Shown: in pieces, positions 1-11,727 of the stretch | Layout: each line of letters begins with the position of its first letter | Position numbering within the stretch: position 1 is the stretch's first letter | Assembly: GCA_027600665.1 (NCBI GenBank) | Contig: JADGJL010000051.1 | Coordinates: 1-54,032 of the forward strand | Direction: 5' to 3' | DNA length: 54,032 bases | From: Irineochytrium annulatum | Lineage: Eukaryota; Chytridiomycota; Chytridiomycetes; Chytridiales; Chytridiaceae | The notes under the pieces: model-generated | What the model was told of the DNA's origin: nothing | The model's database searches: none | Seen by the model: only the letters and a program-made list of their open reading frames with translations | Translations under genes and position numbers: made by a program

Positions 1-2
1 AT

Positions 3-242
3 GCCGCGGGGTTGGGTGGGCTGTCGCCGTCTGAGAAGGCGATGAGGAGCGCTAGCCCCGGGGGTCCGATCACAGGCGCCTTTTCGAGGAGGTTTTCGGC
101 GCGGGGCTCGTTTGAGAGTGCATCGCCGCCGGGGAGCCCGGTGGTGGGCGGAGCGTGGGGTCATCTGCGGATGCGGTCTGCGAGCCCTTCGACGCCGGTG
201 GAAAGGAGAAGCCGCTTGAGTCTTTTCGGGTCAAGCTCTTGA
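3..242 (+). CDS. 3' end of an unidentified serine/proline-rich protein (partial)
   Basis: The frame is open from the left window edge to a TGA at 240-242, so this is the last part of a gene that starts outside the window. The visible 79 or so residues are low-complexity and rich in Ser, Pro, Gly and Arg, with repeated SASP-type motifs (RSASPGGP, ESASPPGSP, RSASPSTP) that look like proline-directed or basophilic phosphorylation sites. The tail ends RLSLFGSSS. No domain can be named. It converges with the minus-strand gene whose stop is at 400, leaving about 157 nt of AT-rich sequence shared by the two 3' ends. The GC-rich codon use resembles the neighbouring genes. It could also be the last exon of a longer spliced gene. 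Confidence 0.5.
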   Translation, partial: AAGLGGLSPSEKAMRSASPGGPITGAFSRRFSARGSFESASPPGSPVVGGAWGHLRMRSASPSTPVERRSRLSLFGSSS

Positions 243-399
243 CTTACAGTGGACATTTCAATATCCCGGTATATTTTGTCTCTTATGGATATCTCAGTAC
301 TGTGATCTTTTCAGATGAGGCAGTATTATTGTATTATCATTAGTGTATATAGTTCTTAAGTTTTTTCATACAGTAGATTTGACGTATCGTTTACCCATG

Positions 400-3300
400 C
401 TACATGAATTGCACGCGTTTTTCAGTAAGAGAAGATCTTGACTCACTGGCGTCGGCATTGCGAAGGGAGCTCTTAGAGGGTGCGCTCTTCAAATTTCCTC
501 TGGAGGTTGCTCGCGAGCCGATACCTTCGTCCTCGCCAGCTGTCCCAGCTCGAACAGCCTCTCGACCATCCTGCCCTTCTTCTGTTTTGTTCAGAGCTAA
601 CTCTCGGCCATCATGCCCTTCTTTTGCCTCGTCCGTTGGTGTTGACTCCTGCTGCCCACCTTTTAAGCCATTTTCTTGGGCCAAGTGCGGAGTTTCCGGC
701 TTGCGAGCTGCGGGGCCCTCGTCGGAAGGGGTTTCGTCAGATCGGATTGCCGTCGCTGTTGGAACCTCCCCGACAGCCTTGCCGGTATCTTCTTTAAGAT
801 CGCCCGATGTGACTTCCGGGTCCTTAGCGACTTCCGGAGTCTCCGTGGGCGCAGGCTGGGACTGGAGAATCTTGCTCTCAGCGCTCGGCGTCCTCGTTTG
901 CTCCCCGCTCTTCAACCCTTGCATCTCATCGGTCGCGTCTTCCTCGTCCTCCTCCATCTCCCCATCCGACGCCTCGCCGTCGCCCTGGCTGCTAGCAGAG
1001 TACACGTCTGGCCGCCGCTTCCGAGCCTCTACGGCGGCCTTCCGGAGGTCGAGCGAGATGAGGAGCCAGTCGAACATGTACATAGCAGGGGCGGACCCGC
1101 GCTTCTTGACCTCGCCATGAGGAATTACTGTGCGCAGTTACAAACGGGGGTGTCGGTGGAAAGCACATACATGTCAACACCCTGTTGCATCGAACAAAGC
1201 GGATTTTCTTCTGAATGGCGGTGGGATCGTACTCGATCATCCACTTCAAGAGCTCAGGGTTGATCAATCTCACTGTGTCATTCCATTTGCTGACTATAAA
1301 CGGAATGAGCAAAGAAGGGAAGACGAGCGATTTGAGAATACCTTCTTTGGGCGCCCGGCCGGAGACGTAAAGCACAGACTTCATAACTCTGTGTATCGTC
1401 AGCGGCGGTTTTTTGTAGCTCTTTAGCTCAGCAAGAGCTCGACTGTCCTGTTAAACGTTTAGCGGGCACGCATTTTGTGCTATATAACTGACGAGTTTCT
1501 TCAAGAGCTCCCTCGCTGACAGTAGCATCATTTTCGGGAACAACATCTTACGCCTCGACTCGTCATCGACCATTTCGCCTTCTGTTGCATGCAACGCATT
1601 AATCTCAAATCATCGAATAATTGCAATATTCAACACTAACCAAGGTCGCTGAACTCGCTCAAATCTCCAAGCCGTTCTTTGTGCACAACATTCATCGACA
1701 TCGTAAGTACAGTGCACACCCTTCGTACTTCGTCAAAGTCCTCGGGCGGTATCTCGCCTTTGAGCCCGTCGTGCACCTTGACGGTTAGAACAGCAGCGAC
1801 GTGATTGTCCTCGTCGAGCACGGGCACGTAAACGGACACTCTTCCATCTGCCTCCGTAAAATCAATCATCGCCTTCTCCGACGCGGCTTGCGCCAGCAGA
1901 TCCCTATTATGATTAAGGTTTTTTTTGATCAAATGAAAAATTATTACGATATCGGATCATCCGGAGAGATGGCCGTAACTTTAGGTGACGTGGGCCTCGA
2001 CCCATCGCTGCTTCCTTCGTCAACCTCGTCGGTAAACTTCATGCCGGCCGCATAGCTGTCCACTTTGAAAAACAGCGGAGCGTCGTCCCAAGATTTTGGC
2101 TCATTCAAGTAGATGTCCACCTCGAGATCTGCGAGCTGTCGGGCATATCTGAGCGAGGACTCCGCCAGGGCAATGGCCTTCAACCGCTGATCAACTTTAT
2201 CGAGAGCCAGAAAGATGGCCGAAGATGCTTTCTAAGAGAGGTTTAAAACGAGGCTTTTATCAGCTTGATTCATTTTAAAACAGTCATTACCTCCGCGAAG
2301 GTAACATCCGGATCGACGAAACCGCCGTCGTCTTCGCCCGACAGGGTGAGACCTATCAGACCGACCGCTTCATTTCGAGATGGAGATAGAAGCGGGACAC
2401 CAAGGAATCGAGACACGGCCGTTGCCGACATTGGAGTGGCAGCGACAACCTCTTTTACGACCGTGTTGTCATCGCCCGTATCGACTCTCAACGGCTTTTT
2501 ACTCGCAATCACCTGAGCATCCACGCTGTCGTCGTTGGCGTTTGCTGTCTTTTGAAGCAAACCCTCCTTCAGTTCGTCCGAGCACGCGACAAAGCGGAAG
2601 AAGCGCTCCAAGATGGCCGGGCTCTCCAACACGTCAGGTGATTCCGGCACCTTCTTCGCTTTGTTCTCACAAAACGCCAGTCTCGCACGAACGACGTGCG
2701 CAGGGTGGAGAGATGTCAGGGCCGACGTCACGACGGCTAAGGACCCGTCGGCGATGTCCGCCATTCTCGCAGTTGGTTTCATCGCAAGCTCGGCGATCGC
2801 TGAAATGGCCCGATCCTCTATTTGCTGTCGACTTAGCACTTTAGGTGTCGCCGCACTGGTGTCTTCCTGAGTGACCGCATTGGTAGTCGCGTCGTCTGGC
2901 AGCTCTTGGCCGGTGGCAGTCTCCGTCGAGAAAATCTTCAATAAGATCTTCATAAGTTCTACATTTGCAACCATAGTTAAATAACTCAAAATTTGGCATA
3001 AAAGTCTAGCAGTTGGCGCAAACCTTTAAAGCTAGCGTCATCTAAGGCCGCGCAGCTGGCCAAACAATGATTTACGAATTTCTCTAGTGTGACAGCACGG
3101 CCAATGCCCGCATCGCCTTCCAGTCCTCGAATATCTAGTAGAACAGCCTTTAATTTTGCGTCGAGCTGTTTGCCGCTTATTTCTATGTACGCGTCCAGTA
3201 GCCCTTGTACGGTTGCCACCTCGACCATATCCTCCGCAGCTGCAGCGATCAGTGCATACAGCGATTTGAGTGCGTTCTCCCGCGTAGCCTTCTCTTCCTT

Positions 3301-5582
3301 CTCACTCGTCGCTTTACTTTTCCTCTCGCTCATCCCGCTCTCGTCCTTGCTCGCCTCCGCCAAGTATCGCATCAGGGCATGGTACGGGACGATCCCATTT
3401 AGCCCGATCATAATCCGAAGATATGTTTTATACTCCTCCTCTACCTCCCTAAGGGCGAAATGCAGCGGTGATAGTGCGACGATATCATCGTTGACGTGCT
3501 CGGCCCTCCGTTCGCCAGATGCCAGCCGCATTTCGCTCGCAGCTCTGGCAATCAGCTCTGACGAAATCGCTCGTTGAACGGGCATGTCTGCAGTAAGCCC
3601 CTGCCCTTCGTGGGTGACGACAGATCGGCTCCGTACAGGAGTAGCTACGCCCGACAGGGCGGCCAACGCCGATTGCGGCTTGCCTCCGCCGGAATCTTGG
3701 TCCGCTGAACCCGGCGTCGACGTACCGAAACCACCGCTCTCCAGAGCGATCAGCCCTTGACAATATTCCATCATGCCGGTCTTGAACTCTTCTGCATCTA
3801 TCTCCTGACCATGTTCGTCTGTGCAGTCGAAATTCTCGATGAGAAGTCCAAGCCGCCGCCTCCATTCCTCCTTCACCGCGTCCGCCCAGGACATGTTCTT
3901 CGGCGTCCCGGGATTGGCAGGCGTCGTCCCGAACTCTGAGCTCCCGAGTGACTCCGGCTCTGAAGGCCCCTTCAACTTCGAGAACGTTGGCACGAACAGA
4001 GATTCAATGAAGACAGATGCGTTGCGGTCGGATTGTTCCTCAATAAAAGTGGAGAGGCAGTGAAGGAGCAACGCCAAGTCGTCCTGAGACCATACGCCGG
4101 CCGCACCCGTATCCATCAGGAACATGATGGCGTCCACAAACATGTCATGATCCCAGCGTGTACTCGAAAGAAAGTCCGGAGGCAGGTAACCTCTCGGTGT
4201 CCGTTGAGCAAGTGCAGAAGTGCTACAAAAAATTGGTCACGTTACACCCCAAAAAAATGCTAGCAAATAACTTCTAGGACGTACGCGGAAGGTGGGCGAG
4301 ACGGAGATCCTGATTGCTTAACCGTAGGCTGATTTTGTGCCTCCTGTAGTTGCTTTTGCCTCTTTGCCTCCTCAAATTCCAACCTGGCACTTTCAGAATC
4401 GTCCACTGACATTGACGCTGCAATCAAAAGTGACGAAACTTTGTTCATCATCGAGTCATCAGATTGTATCGAAGTCATTTGTGACACCGCCCGAAGCCCT
4501 TCGATCTAATAACAGATTATATTCAGCCGTGAAAGGTTTTTTGCATAAAAGACTCACCAGCTCCGTCTTCAAGATGAATCCGGGACTTAGCCGCCAATTT
4601 TTCAACGACCACTTTTTGAAAATGGTCGAGAGCAGCTCTGTGAACAATGTGCGCTTCTCCTCCATGCGCTGGCTCTGTGCCCTAAGCTCTCGCTCATCCT
4701 CTCGCTTGCGAGCCAGCTCATCCGCTCTCAACCTAGCCCTCCGGTTTGTTTGAAGTTCAAACAGCCGTGCTTTGAGATGATCGCCGATCTGAGTCATGCT
4801 CTGCATGTATGGGGACGCCATGCTTTCCGATAGATTGGAGTATCGAGGGTTATTCCGGTACAAATATTGGGCTGGCACGACCAATTACACAACATGAAGG
4901 GAATTTTAATAAGCTCACCCAGCCAATTCGTCGGATTGAAAAGAGACTCAGGTGGTTTATCAATCTGAGGTTCCAAGAGGGACGTCTCGGCCGCCAATGC
5001 GACGCCGCCTTCGCTATTGCAGGCCCCGTCCTTCAGCAGATCTCTCCTCTCCACCTCTTTGATGAGCTTCTCCAGGGCAAGGACCATTGTCGGCAGAGTC
5101 GTCTCGATGAGGTGAGCGCGCAGCTCCAGGCTCGCGTCAGGAACCTGCGGCGGGTCAAAAGCGTTGGCATTGCGCAGCGGCCTACATTCAGAAAGTCGTT
5201 CGTCAGCAGGGATATGGCGAAGTCCCGGGTCTCCTTGTCGGCCGCGGTCCGATCTCTTGCGGTATGGAGACTCGACGGAGGGACCATTCCGCCCTTCTCG
5301 AGGGTCGTCACCATGCGGGTGTCCATGGCCGCCGGCAACGGCTGAACAGATCTGAAAGGTGGTCAAAGTTTGGAGAATATTCGTTATATTTGTATATATT
5401 CGCCATGGGACAACTTTGATTGCGCGCACTAAGAACACACGCCGGATAAAGCTGTGTATGGCAACGGTCGATTTCATCCAGCGAGATTGAATGGCCTTGA
5501 TGGTGGGCTGACGCAGCTGCGGATGAGCCGGGAAGCCTCGTGTTGGTGGCGAAGAGTTGCAGGCCGCGGCGACATCGCGATC
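400..5582 (-). CDS. EFCAB5-like ciliary/flagellar protein (12 exons)
   Basis: Eleven downstream exons close in phase: 5341-5186, 5144-4919, 4871-4558, 4505-4285, 4222-3024, 2958-2291, 2231-1948, 1903-1641, 1581-1493, 1447-1171 and 1127-400, giving about 1474 codons plus a first exon. The first exon is uncertain: it may begin at ATG 5582, or translation may start at an internal ATG near 5314. Order seen: a helical segment (LIETTLPTMVLALEKLIKE), the motif NWLAQYLYRNNPRYSN typical of Dpy-30-like ciliary proteins, a long basic coiled coil, an imperfect EF-hand-like segment (DCTDEHGQEIDAEEF), a GAF-like domain (DEDNHVAAVLTVKVHDG), then VLYVSGRAPKEGILK and KWNDTVRLINP near the C-terminus. This order resembles vertebrate EFCAB5, a cilium and sperm-tail associated protein. 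The last 150 or so residues are acidic and disordered. A role in the zoospore flagellum is inferred. The intron at 5185-5145 is only 41 nt but is needed to keep the frame. Confidence 0.6.
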
Positions 5583-6476
5583 CATGATGGCTACGAAGGT
5601 GTACAAGCCGTCGATGGCCGGTGAGAGGGTCGGACTGGCACTTCATAGAGCGTATTCGTCTGACAGCTAAAGGGGCGTATCATTAAAGGTGGTATAAAAA
5701 TACAATCACGTTTCCAGCAGTGAAAGCTCGGCCTATACTGCGCCAAAGTGTTGTCGTTGGTGCAGTGCCGCGGCTTCCCGCGATGTCCTTGCGCAAGCTG
5801 CCCTAGGTCGCAAGAAGGAGCCTGTGATCACACTGTGATTATCTCCCCCCATCTCCTAACGTCCATTCGATGGCCGTTTTGCTCCCCTTGGCCGTTGAAG
5901 CCTGCCTGTTATCTCGTACCGGGTTATGGGTGAAAAGCCCATCTCGCCCACCATTCTCCGATGGAATTCCATTCAGTCCTTTGCAAGACAAAATGTGGTG
6001 ATCATTACGCTAGGCTCTAAGCTTAACTCGTGCGGTTGCTTTCTCAATGCACCCGGTTTAAGTCTCGAGCTTCTCAAAAAGAAAGAACAAAAAAGCGAAA
6101 TAAGGAAGTAATTCTACTATAGCAAAGATATGTGTCGGGGCAAAAGGTGCGCACCTGACGAACCACTTTCAGCCGCGATAACGACGCAGGGAAATAGGCG
6201 AAAGGAAATTATACAAGCGGTGTATCGAAAAAAAGCGGATTGAGCAAAAGAGCGAGCGTCCTAAAAGGAGGCTTTACTGTAAGGCGCGATAGAGGTTCTC
6301 ACTTAAAGCTAAACGTAGCAAAGGAGGTTCTAATCAAATTAAACTATGCTAGAGGTACTTTTTCGGTGCTTCGCAATATTAGAGTCCGATTGTGCAACAA
6401 TAAAAAACCAGAAGACTCCGCGCCAGCGATCTTCTAGAGAGCCCTTCACCATTCAATACACGATAGTGGTAATATT
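5583..6476. other. AT-rich spacer without a recognisable gene
   Basis: This 0.9 kb lies upstream of the EFCAB5-like gene and downstream of the AT-hook gene stop. Only short open frames occur, with no domain-like translation, no convincing splice structure and no RNA gene signal. It should hold the promoter of the EFCAB5-like gene and the 3' untranslated region of the AT-hook gene. Confidence 0.5.
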
Positions 6477-9400
6477 CTACGTTGACCGCTCAATCACCCC
6501 CCTTTCGCTGTCACTCGAGTCGGTGCTAAGCTCTGTCAGCACAGAGCTCCGCGTCGACCCCGTGTCCGCATCCTCCTCCTCGTCGCTTGGGTAGTCAATC
6601 AGTCCAGCAATGCCCGTGCGGCTGGGGGAATGACTTGGTTTGGCAGATACAAATACCGGCGACGTTGTAGAGGTTTCCGGGACAATCAGCTGGAGTCGTT
6701 TAGGCTCCCGTTCCTCCGAGGCTTTTCCGCCGTCTTTGACCTGCTTCCGGGGTCTCCCACGCCCTCTCTTTGGCACGTCACTCTTCTCAACCCCGTTCCC
6801 GTGATCAGCGTCGACTTCGACTTCAAGCTTCCTCTTCCGACTTCGGTTCTTCGGCTCCACTACTTCATCCTCCGACTCCCACTGCGACGAGTCCGACGAC
6901 TCCGACTCCGACTCCGATTCCGACGACGACGACGATGACGAAGACGACTCCACGTAGCTCGCCTGCCGACACCGCCTTTTCGGAGGCGGCCACAGAAGAT
7001 CCTCCCCCGGTACCACAAAGATATCGACGTATGGACGGTCTTCCAATTCTGCAAGAACATCTTCTTTGATTTTCCTCTGGCGACCCCTCTTCCTCGGTGC
7101 GACTGCAACGTCCCTGATTTCCTTCTGCGGCACAGGCCCAATAATTTGCGCTTTCACGTTCGAGTTCAGGGTGAAAAGTTTCCTAACTGCCGCGACTGCC
7201 TTCTTTGGCGGGCGACCCCTCTTCTTGCGCGGTTCCTCGGTCACCTCGGCGGTTTTTGCAGTCTCCTTTCCTGTTGCGCGAAGAACGACCGCCTTTCCTG
7301 CTTCCATTTGTGCCGGAGCGCCGACGACTGTTAGAGCGGACTTCTCTACCGGGGAAACGACTGCCCTTGTGAACGTTTGCGGCGTGAAGACAGCGACTTT
7401 TTCTCTCGGGGCGATAAAGGCGGTCTCTACGGTTACCGGGGCGACGACGGTCGCCTTTGCTGTCTGGCCTTGTTGAGATATGTCGACAGCGTTCGGGATC
7501 TTGGCGGCCCTGGGGTCTGAAACCCAGTCGCCAATGATTTCGTCCCAGAAGGCGGACACAATGACGCTCGAGACAGCAGAGGACACCAATTTGGGTGCGC
7601 AGATTCGACCTATCGACTCCTGAGGGTGAATGCCGTTCGACACAAGATATTTCTTAACATGGCTGTTGATCTTTGCGAAGAGATAGCTGCTCAGGTAAAA
7701 AAATGGCGGCACGTGGAAAATTAGAATTTACACAAACAAACAAACATTTGAGTTTTAAGCTGACTATTGAAAGGAAGAAGAAAAATACCTTTTTGGCATC
7801 GTCGGCTTAACCCCCCTCAAGATGTCCTTCCAGGATATGAAATCCTTCCAGCCGCCGACCGGCCGAGGGGGAAACGCGATCGTCGGCTTAGGTGTCGAGC
7901 TTAGTAGGCGGGCAACTTTCGATTTGCTTATGTTCGCCTGCGAACTAGTCTGGCCCAGCTCGACTCCACCAACAGTAATATGTCGTCCAGACAACGGTGC
8001 TGTGGCGATGACGACCGGTGTTGTCGTCGCCGTAGCCGCACTAGCCTTCGGCAGTCTCTCCGCAATTGTCGAGCATGCCTTTGCCTCTATGGAGACCTCC
8101 TTCGCAATCACCTTTGCACTCGTCAAAGCGGCCCGTTTTTCTTGCAAGACCACACCCTTACTCCCCCCAACCGACCCCGTAACGGCGGGGATGTCGCGAA
8201 TCGACGGATTTTCAACGCAAGCCGACTTCATGGCCGGCCCCACTGCCTCTGCCGCCGGCCTTACCACTTCCGTCGCAGGCTTCACCGTCTCCGTGACCGG
8301 CTTCACCTTCGGAGGACGGCCGCGACGCCTCGGCACTGTCAGAGAACTCGCTATAGTTGGTTGCGTTGCCGCACCCGCCCCAGCGACTCTCGACTTTTCT
8401 TGCGAGGCCGAACCTGCTCCCGCCATGAATGCCACATGCGAGGCCGCACGCGACCCCACCACAACCGCCGATTTTTCTGGCGAGGCCAACCGCGTCCCCG
8501 CTACAATCGCTTGCGAGGTCTCAATTGCTTTACTTGCGCCGGAACTTGGGATGACGCCACTTGTCGAGTGCATTGCACCGCCCACGGGCACGACCTCTGT
8601 GGGCGGCCTGACCTTCGGCGGCCGGCCGCGACGCTTCTTCATCACCTCCAGCGCGGCTACAGGAGCTGGCGCTGGGTTGCTCGCATCCGTCGTCTCAGCC
8701 TCCGAGTCCGTGTCATCGTCTAACCACGACCACGCGCCGCCCTCCGGCTTCCTCGTCGTGGACCGCGGCGGCACGGTGATGACCTTCCTAGGCCTCCCGA
8801 CGGGTCTCTTCACGGGCGGCTGCGACACCGCCGGCGTCAATGCCGTCGTCACTTTCTGCACTATCGTCTGGAGTCGCGGGGGCGTGCGCTCGCGGCCAGG
8901 GTTGACGTCCTCCTCGTCGCTGTCGGTCTCAGACCAAGATCCCGAGCCGCTCTTCTTTGAGGCTAACGAGGTGGACGGCCGGCGGGCGTGCGAAGTCTCG
9001 GGGTTGCCGTTGCTCATCGCCGCTTTCGAGGACGCGTCCTTTGCTGGACATTCGAACAAGGCAAGAATGGCGGCCTCGGACGATGGAGGTTTCCCAACAA
9101 TTTTTAAAGCCTGATCCGTGGAAGTGTTTGCGGTCGCCTCAAGGGATATGTCCATGGCCAACGTCGAAAGCGTTTCGCGACGAATGGGGAGCGTCTTAGG
9201 AGAGGTGCATTCTGCGGCGTGGGGGGAGCCGTCGCGGTTGAAGACTGGCATTGCGGGAGGATTGTTTACGGCGTCGTCAGAGAGCAAGCGACTTATCAAC
9301 GCCTCAAGACGGTCGCTGCGACTGGTAACAGGCTTTGTAGAGGGAACGACGGCATTCACAGTTCGGTTTCTGGCCTCATCGACGATGAGAGCGGAGACGG

Positions 9401-11029
9401 TCGGAGCGGGAAGGGTGGGAGCGGGGACGACTGAAGCGAAGTTGACCGCGGGAATGTTGGCGAGAACGGGGACAGTTGGAGCAAGGACGGTTGGAGAGTG
9501 GATGGCTGGAGCGGGGATGGCGAGAGAGGAGACGGCGAGAGCGAAGATGGCCTTCTCCTCATCGCTGTTCTCGGCGGCCATCTCAGGCAAGGCCGTCTGC
9601 TTTTCCGTAATCTTGACTGCGATTGGTTTGGGCGTCCGCTGGACTTTCGCCTCGTCTATCAGTGAAGCAGGCAATTTTGGAGTCGGTATAAAGGATGCCT
9701 GCAACCCTCCGCTGTCCTGCCCAGAGATGCGTGCAATAATGTCATGGGGCACGGATGGCGTGCAGGGTTCGGGCTCGAGGGGGTATTCTGCGATTGGCGA
9801 CAAGACAACCACTGTGGTAGGCGCCGGGTCGGGCCCCACTGATGCGCATGTGTCGAGGGGAAGCTCGTTCACGAGTAAGCTGCTGCAGGCATGACGTTCC
9901 AGGCTATATTGTCTTGCATCTTCGGTAACCTTGTAAACATAAAAATATAATATAATCAGTTTAAGCTCGCATAGTTATGCTTGCAATTTTAAATACTAAC
10001 CGATTCGGCTGGTGATCGGACATCCCACCGGCTCACCCTTGCCCTCCGCGGTCTGAAATTGTTTTTCTCCTCCAGCTTTGCTTGGGTTGATACATCGACC
10101 TTTGCGTACGCGTCGAGTGGCAGCGAGATACCAGACTGCATCTCCTCCTCTTCCACCTCCTCCTCCGAATCCAACTCCATGGGGATCTGCTCGTCCGGCT
10201 CTGCCGCCTTCGCGCAGTCGACAGCCTCGGTTGTCGTTGGCAGAGCTCCCACTGTGACACCGTCGTGCTGCGTCTGGTTCCCATCGGTCTGCACCTCCTT
10301 CACCGTCGCCGCGGGTGCCGGCGTCACCGAACGCGCGGAGACGTCATCCGAAGATGGGAGGTTGTTGGAGACGATTTCCGGATTAATTTCTTCCCGGGCG
10401 GCAGCCTGAAGACTCTTCACCCTATGCCGCTCCTTTGCCAAGAGCTCTCTCAGGAGATTAATTTCGCGGTTGGCATCGTCGAGGGACGATTCCAGCCCAA
10501 CAATCTGCCTCTGCATGTTCGCCGCGATGAGGCTCGTTTGCGGGGGAGGGATCGGCAGGACCCTCCTGTCCGACGACGGGTGGCGACCGACATCGCTTGG
10601 GAAGTTGAATGCGGGTGAAGGCTTCCTGTCCTTCCTGTAGCTCTTCCTGTTCTTGAACAGGTCGAAATCACGATCCTCCCGGCCTTCTCGGGCATCCCGG
10701 GCGGTGTTGTCGATGTTGAAGGGGTTGTTGCGGTGCCAGTTGCGGCGTGGCGGGTTACCGGCTCGGTCGCCGTCCCGGGCGCCGTGCTTGCCGTTCCCGG
10801 CAGTCGACATGCGGTCGGTCTTCCGGCCCCGCTCGCGCCAGGGAGACGAGGCCGCCAGAGGGAATGCCGAGACCGAGGTCGAAGACGACGCCGACGCCGT
10901 ATTCATGGCCTCATTCATTCCCATTGCGCGTTGGGAGGCCGATGAGGCAGGTACGAGATCACGCTGCGAAATGTTGACAGTTGGGTTGAAGGCGATTCTC
11001 GACTTGGCGGCGATCTCCAAGAATTGTAT
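6477..11029 (-). CDS. Multi-AT-hook nuclear protein (5' end unresolved)
   Basis: Three exons close in phase: 11029-10001, 9929-7789 and 7686-6477, about 1459 residues. Six AT-hook-like motifs are spread over exons 2 and 3: KRPVGRPRK, KKRRGRPPK, RRRGRPPK, KKRGRPPKK, a degenerate RKRGRQRK and KRGRGRPRK. AT-hooks grip the minor groove of AT-rich DNA, so a chromatin or transcription role is inferred. The first exon is acidic and has a heptad-like stretch (VGLESSLDDANREINLL). A serine/glutamate/aspartate tract lies between the last hooks. Short conserved-looking blocks flank the exon 2/3 junction (WKDFISWKDIL, then SYLFAKINSHVKKYL and VSAFWDEIIGDWV) and may be a small folded domain reminiscent of a LisH-like helix pair. 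Exon 1 begins after a plausible AG acceptor with no in-frame ATG, so an upstream exon is missing or the start is the internal ATG of AMGMNEAM. The antisense strand is also open over long distances. Confidence 0.6.
6889..6951. repeat. Trinucleotide-type tract encoding a Ser/Glu/Asp run
   Basis: Short tandem GACTCC and GACGAC units on the + strand encode, on the minus strand, a run of nine serines followed by SE dipeptides in the AT-hook protein. It is a coding low-complexity repeat and a likely site of length variation. Confidence 0.7.
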
Positions 11030-11727
11030 CTGCTTTCAGCATAACGCATTAAAATTGTAATAAAGAAACTTGGATTGTTATGCTATTAGCAAAAACATAA
11101 CCTTGTTTCATTTAGAATTGTCCCTGTACTCCTAAACAGAATGGATGAAGACGACTAAAGAGAAACGTCAGGCTAGCGAAAATGCACCGAAAAAGATTGA
11201 ATTGCAAATGCGCGCAACCGTGAACAACAAAACAGATAAAAAAATAAAAGGAATGCCAATTGAGCGAACCGAACTACGTTAACAAGGCACCGACAATGGA
11301 AGCACAAGTAAGTAGATTTGCTTAATGTTTGAATCAGTAAGGTGGAGGCTTTATTGAGGTCGTGTGGTGGTTGGCGGCTTAGGTCTGTGTGCGAGGATGT
11401 GCCCGGCCGAGTCCATTGTGAAGGCGACGGGACCGACGGGTATTGTGACCGCGAAAAGAAAGAATCGGTGAGGCAGAAATAATAATGGGGGAGATTGGAT
11501 AGCATTAGAGAGGGGAGGAAGAAGGTCGTGAGGATTGGACGATGACGGTTGCAATGCCGCAGTTTGTAATGCTGATGGGCTGATTATGCAGCTCGATTAT
11601 ATACCTTTATTATCATACGCTATTCCATAAGATGTGCCATTAAAGCACTTTGCATTAAAGCCAGCCACAACATACGCACAATAATTTACGGGTCACAGCA
11701 GCAAGTCTGTACAGTATCCCATGGCGG
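11030..11727. other. AT-rich spacer with one doubtful short reading frame
   Basis: Between the stop of the coiled-coil gene (11728) and the first certain exon of the AT-hook gene. An upstream exon of the AT-hook gene may lie here but none with a matching donor phase was found. A minus-strand frame at 11554-11351 ends with a protein-like stretch (PVGPVAFTMDSAGHILAHRP), but it is preceded by low-complexity sequence and has no supporting signals, so it is not called a gene. Confidence 0.4.

Noticed and set aside
404..1120. Plus-strand frame of 238 codons
   Set aside because: Antisense to the acidic last exon of the EFCAB5-like gene; Ser/Pro-rich only.
1415..1470. tRNA-like GCTC...GAGC hairpin
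   Set aside because: A D-arm-like pairing is present, but there is no anticodon stem, T-loop or acceptor stem of the right spacing, and the segment overlaps an exon of the EFCAB5-like gene.
4794..5606. A single long minus frame reading through the start region of the EFCAB5-like gene
   Set aside because: Part of this frame (about 5340-5190) gives Arg/Gly-rich shadow sequence; the neighbouring frame with an intron at 5185-5145 gives the better protein and keeps the phase.
7822..9114. Plus-strand frame of 430 codons
   Set aside because: It mirrors the GC-rich AT-hook exon on the minus strand, where repeated AT-hooks prove the coding strand.
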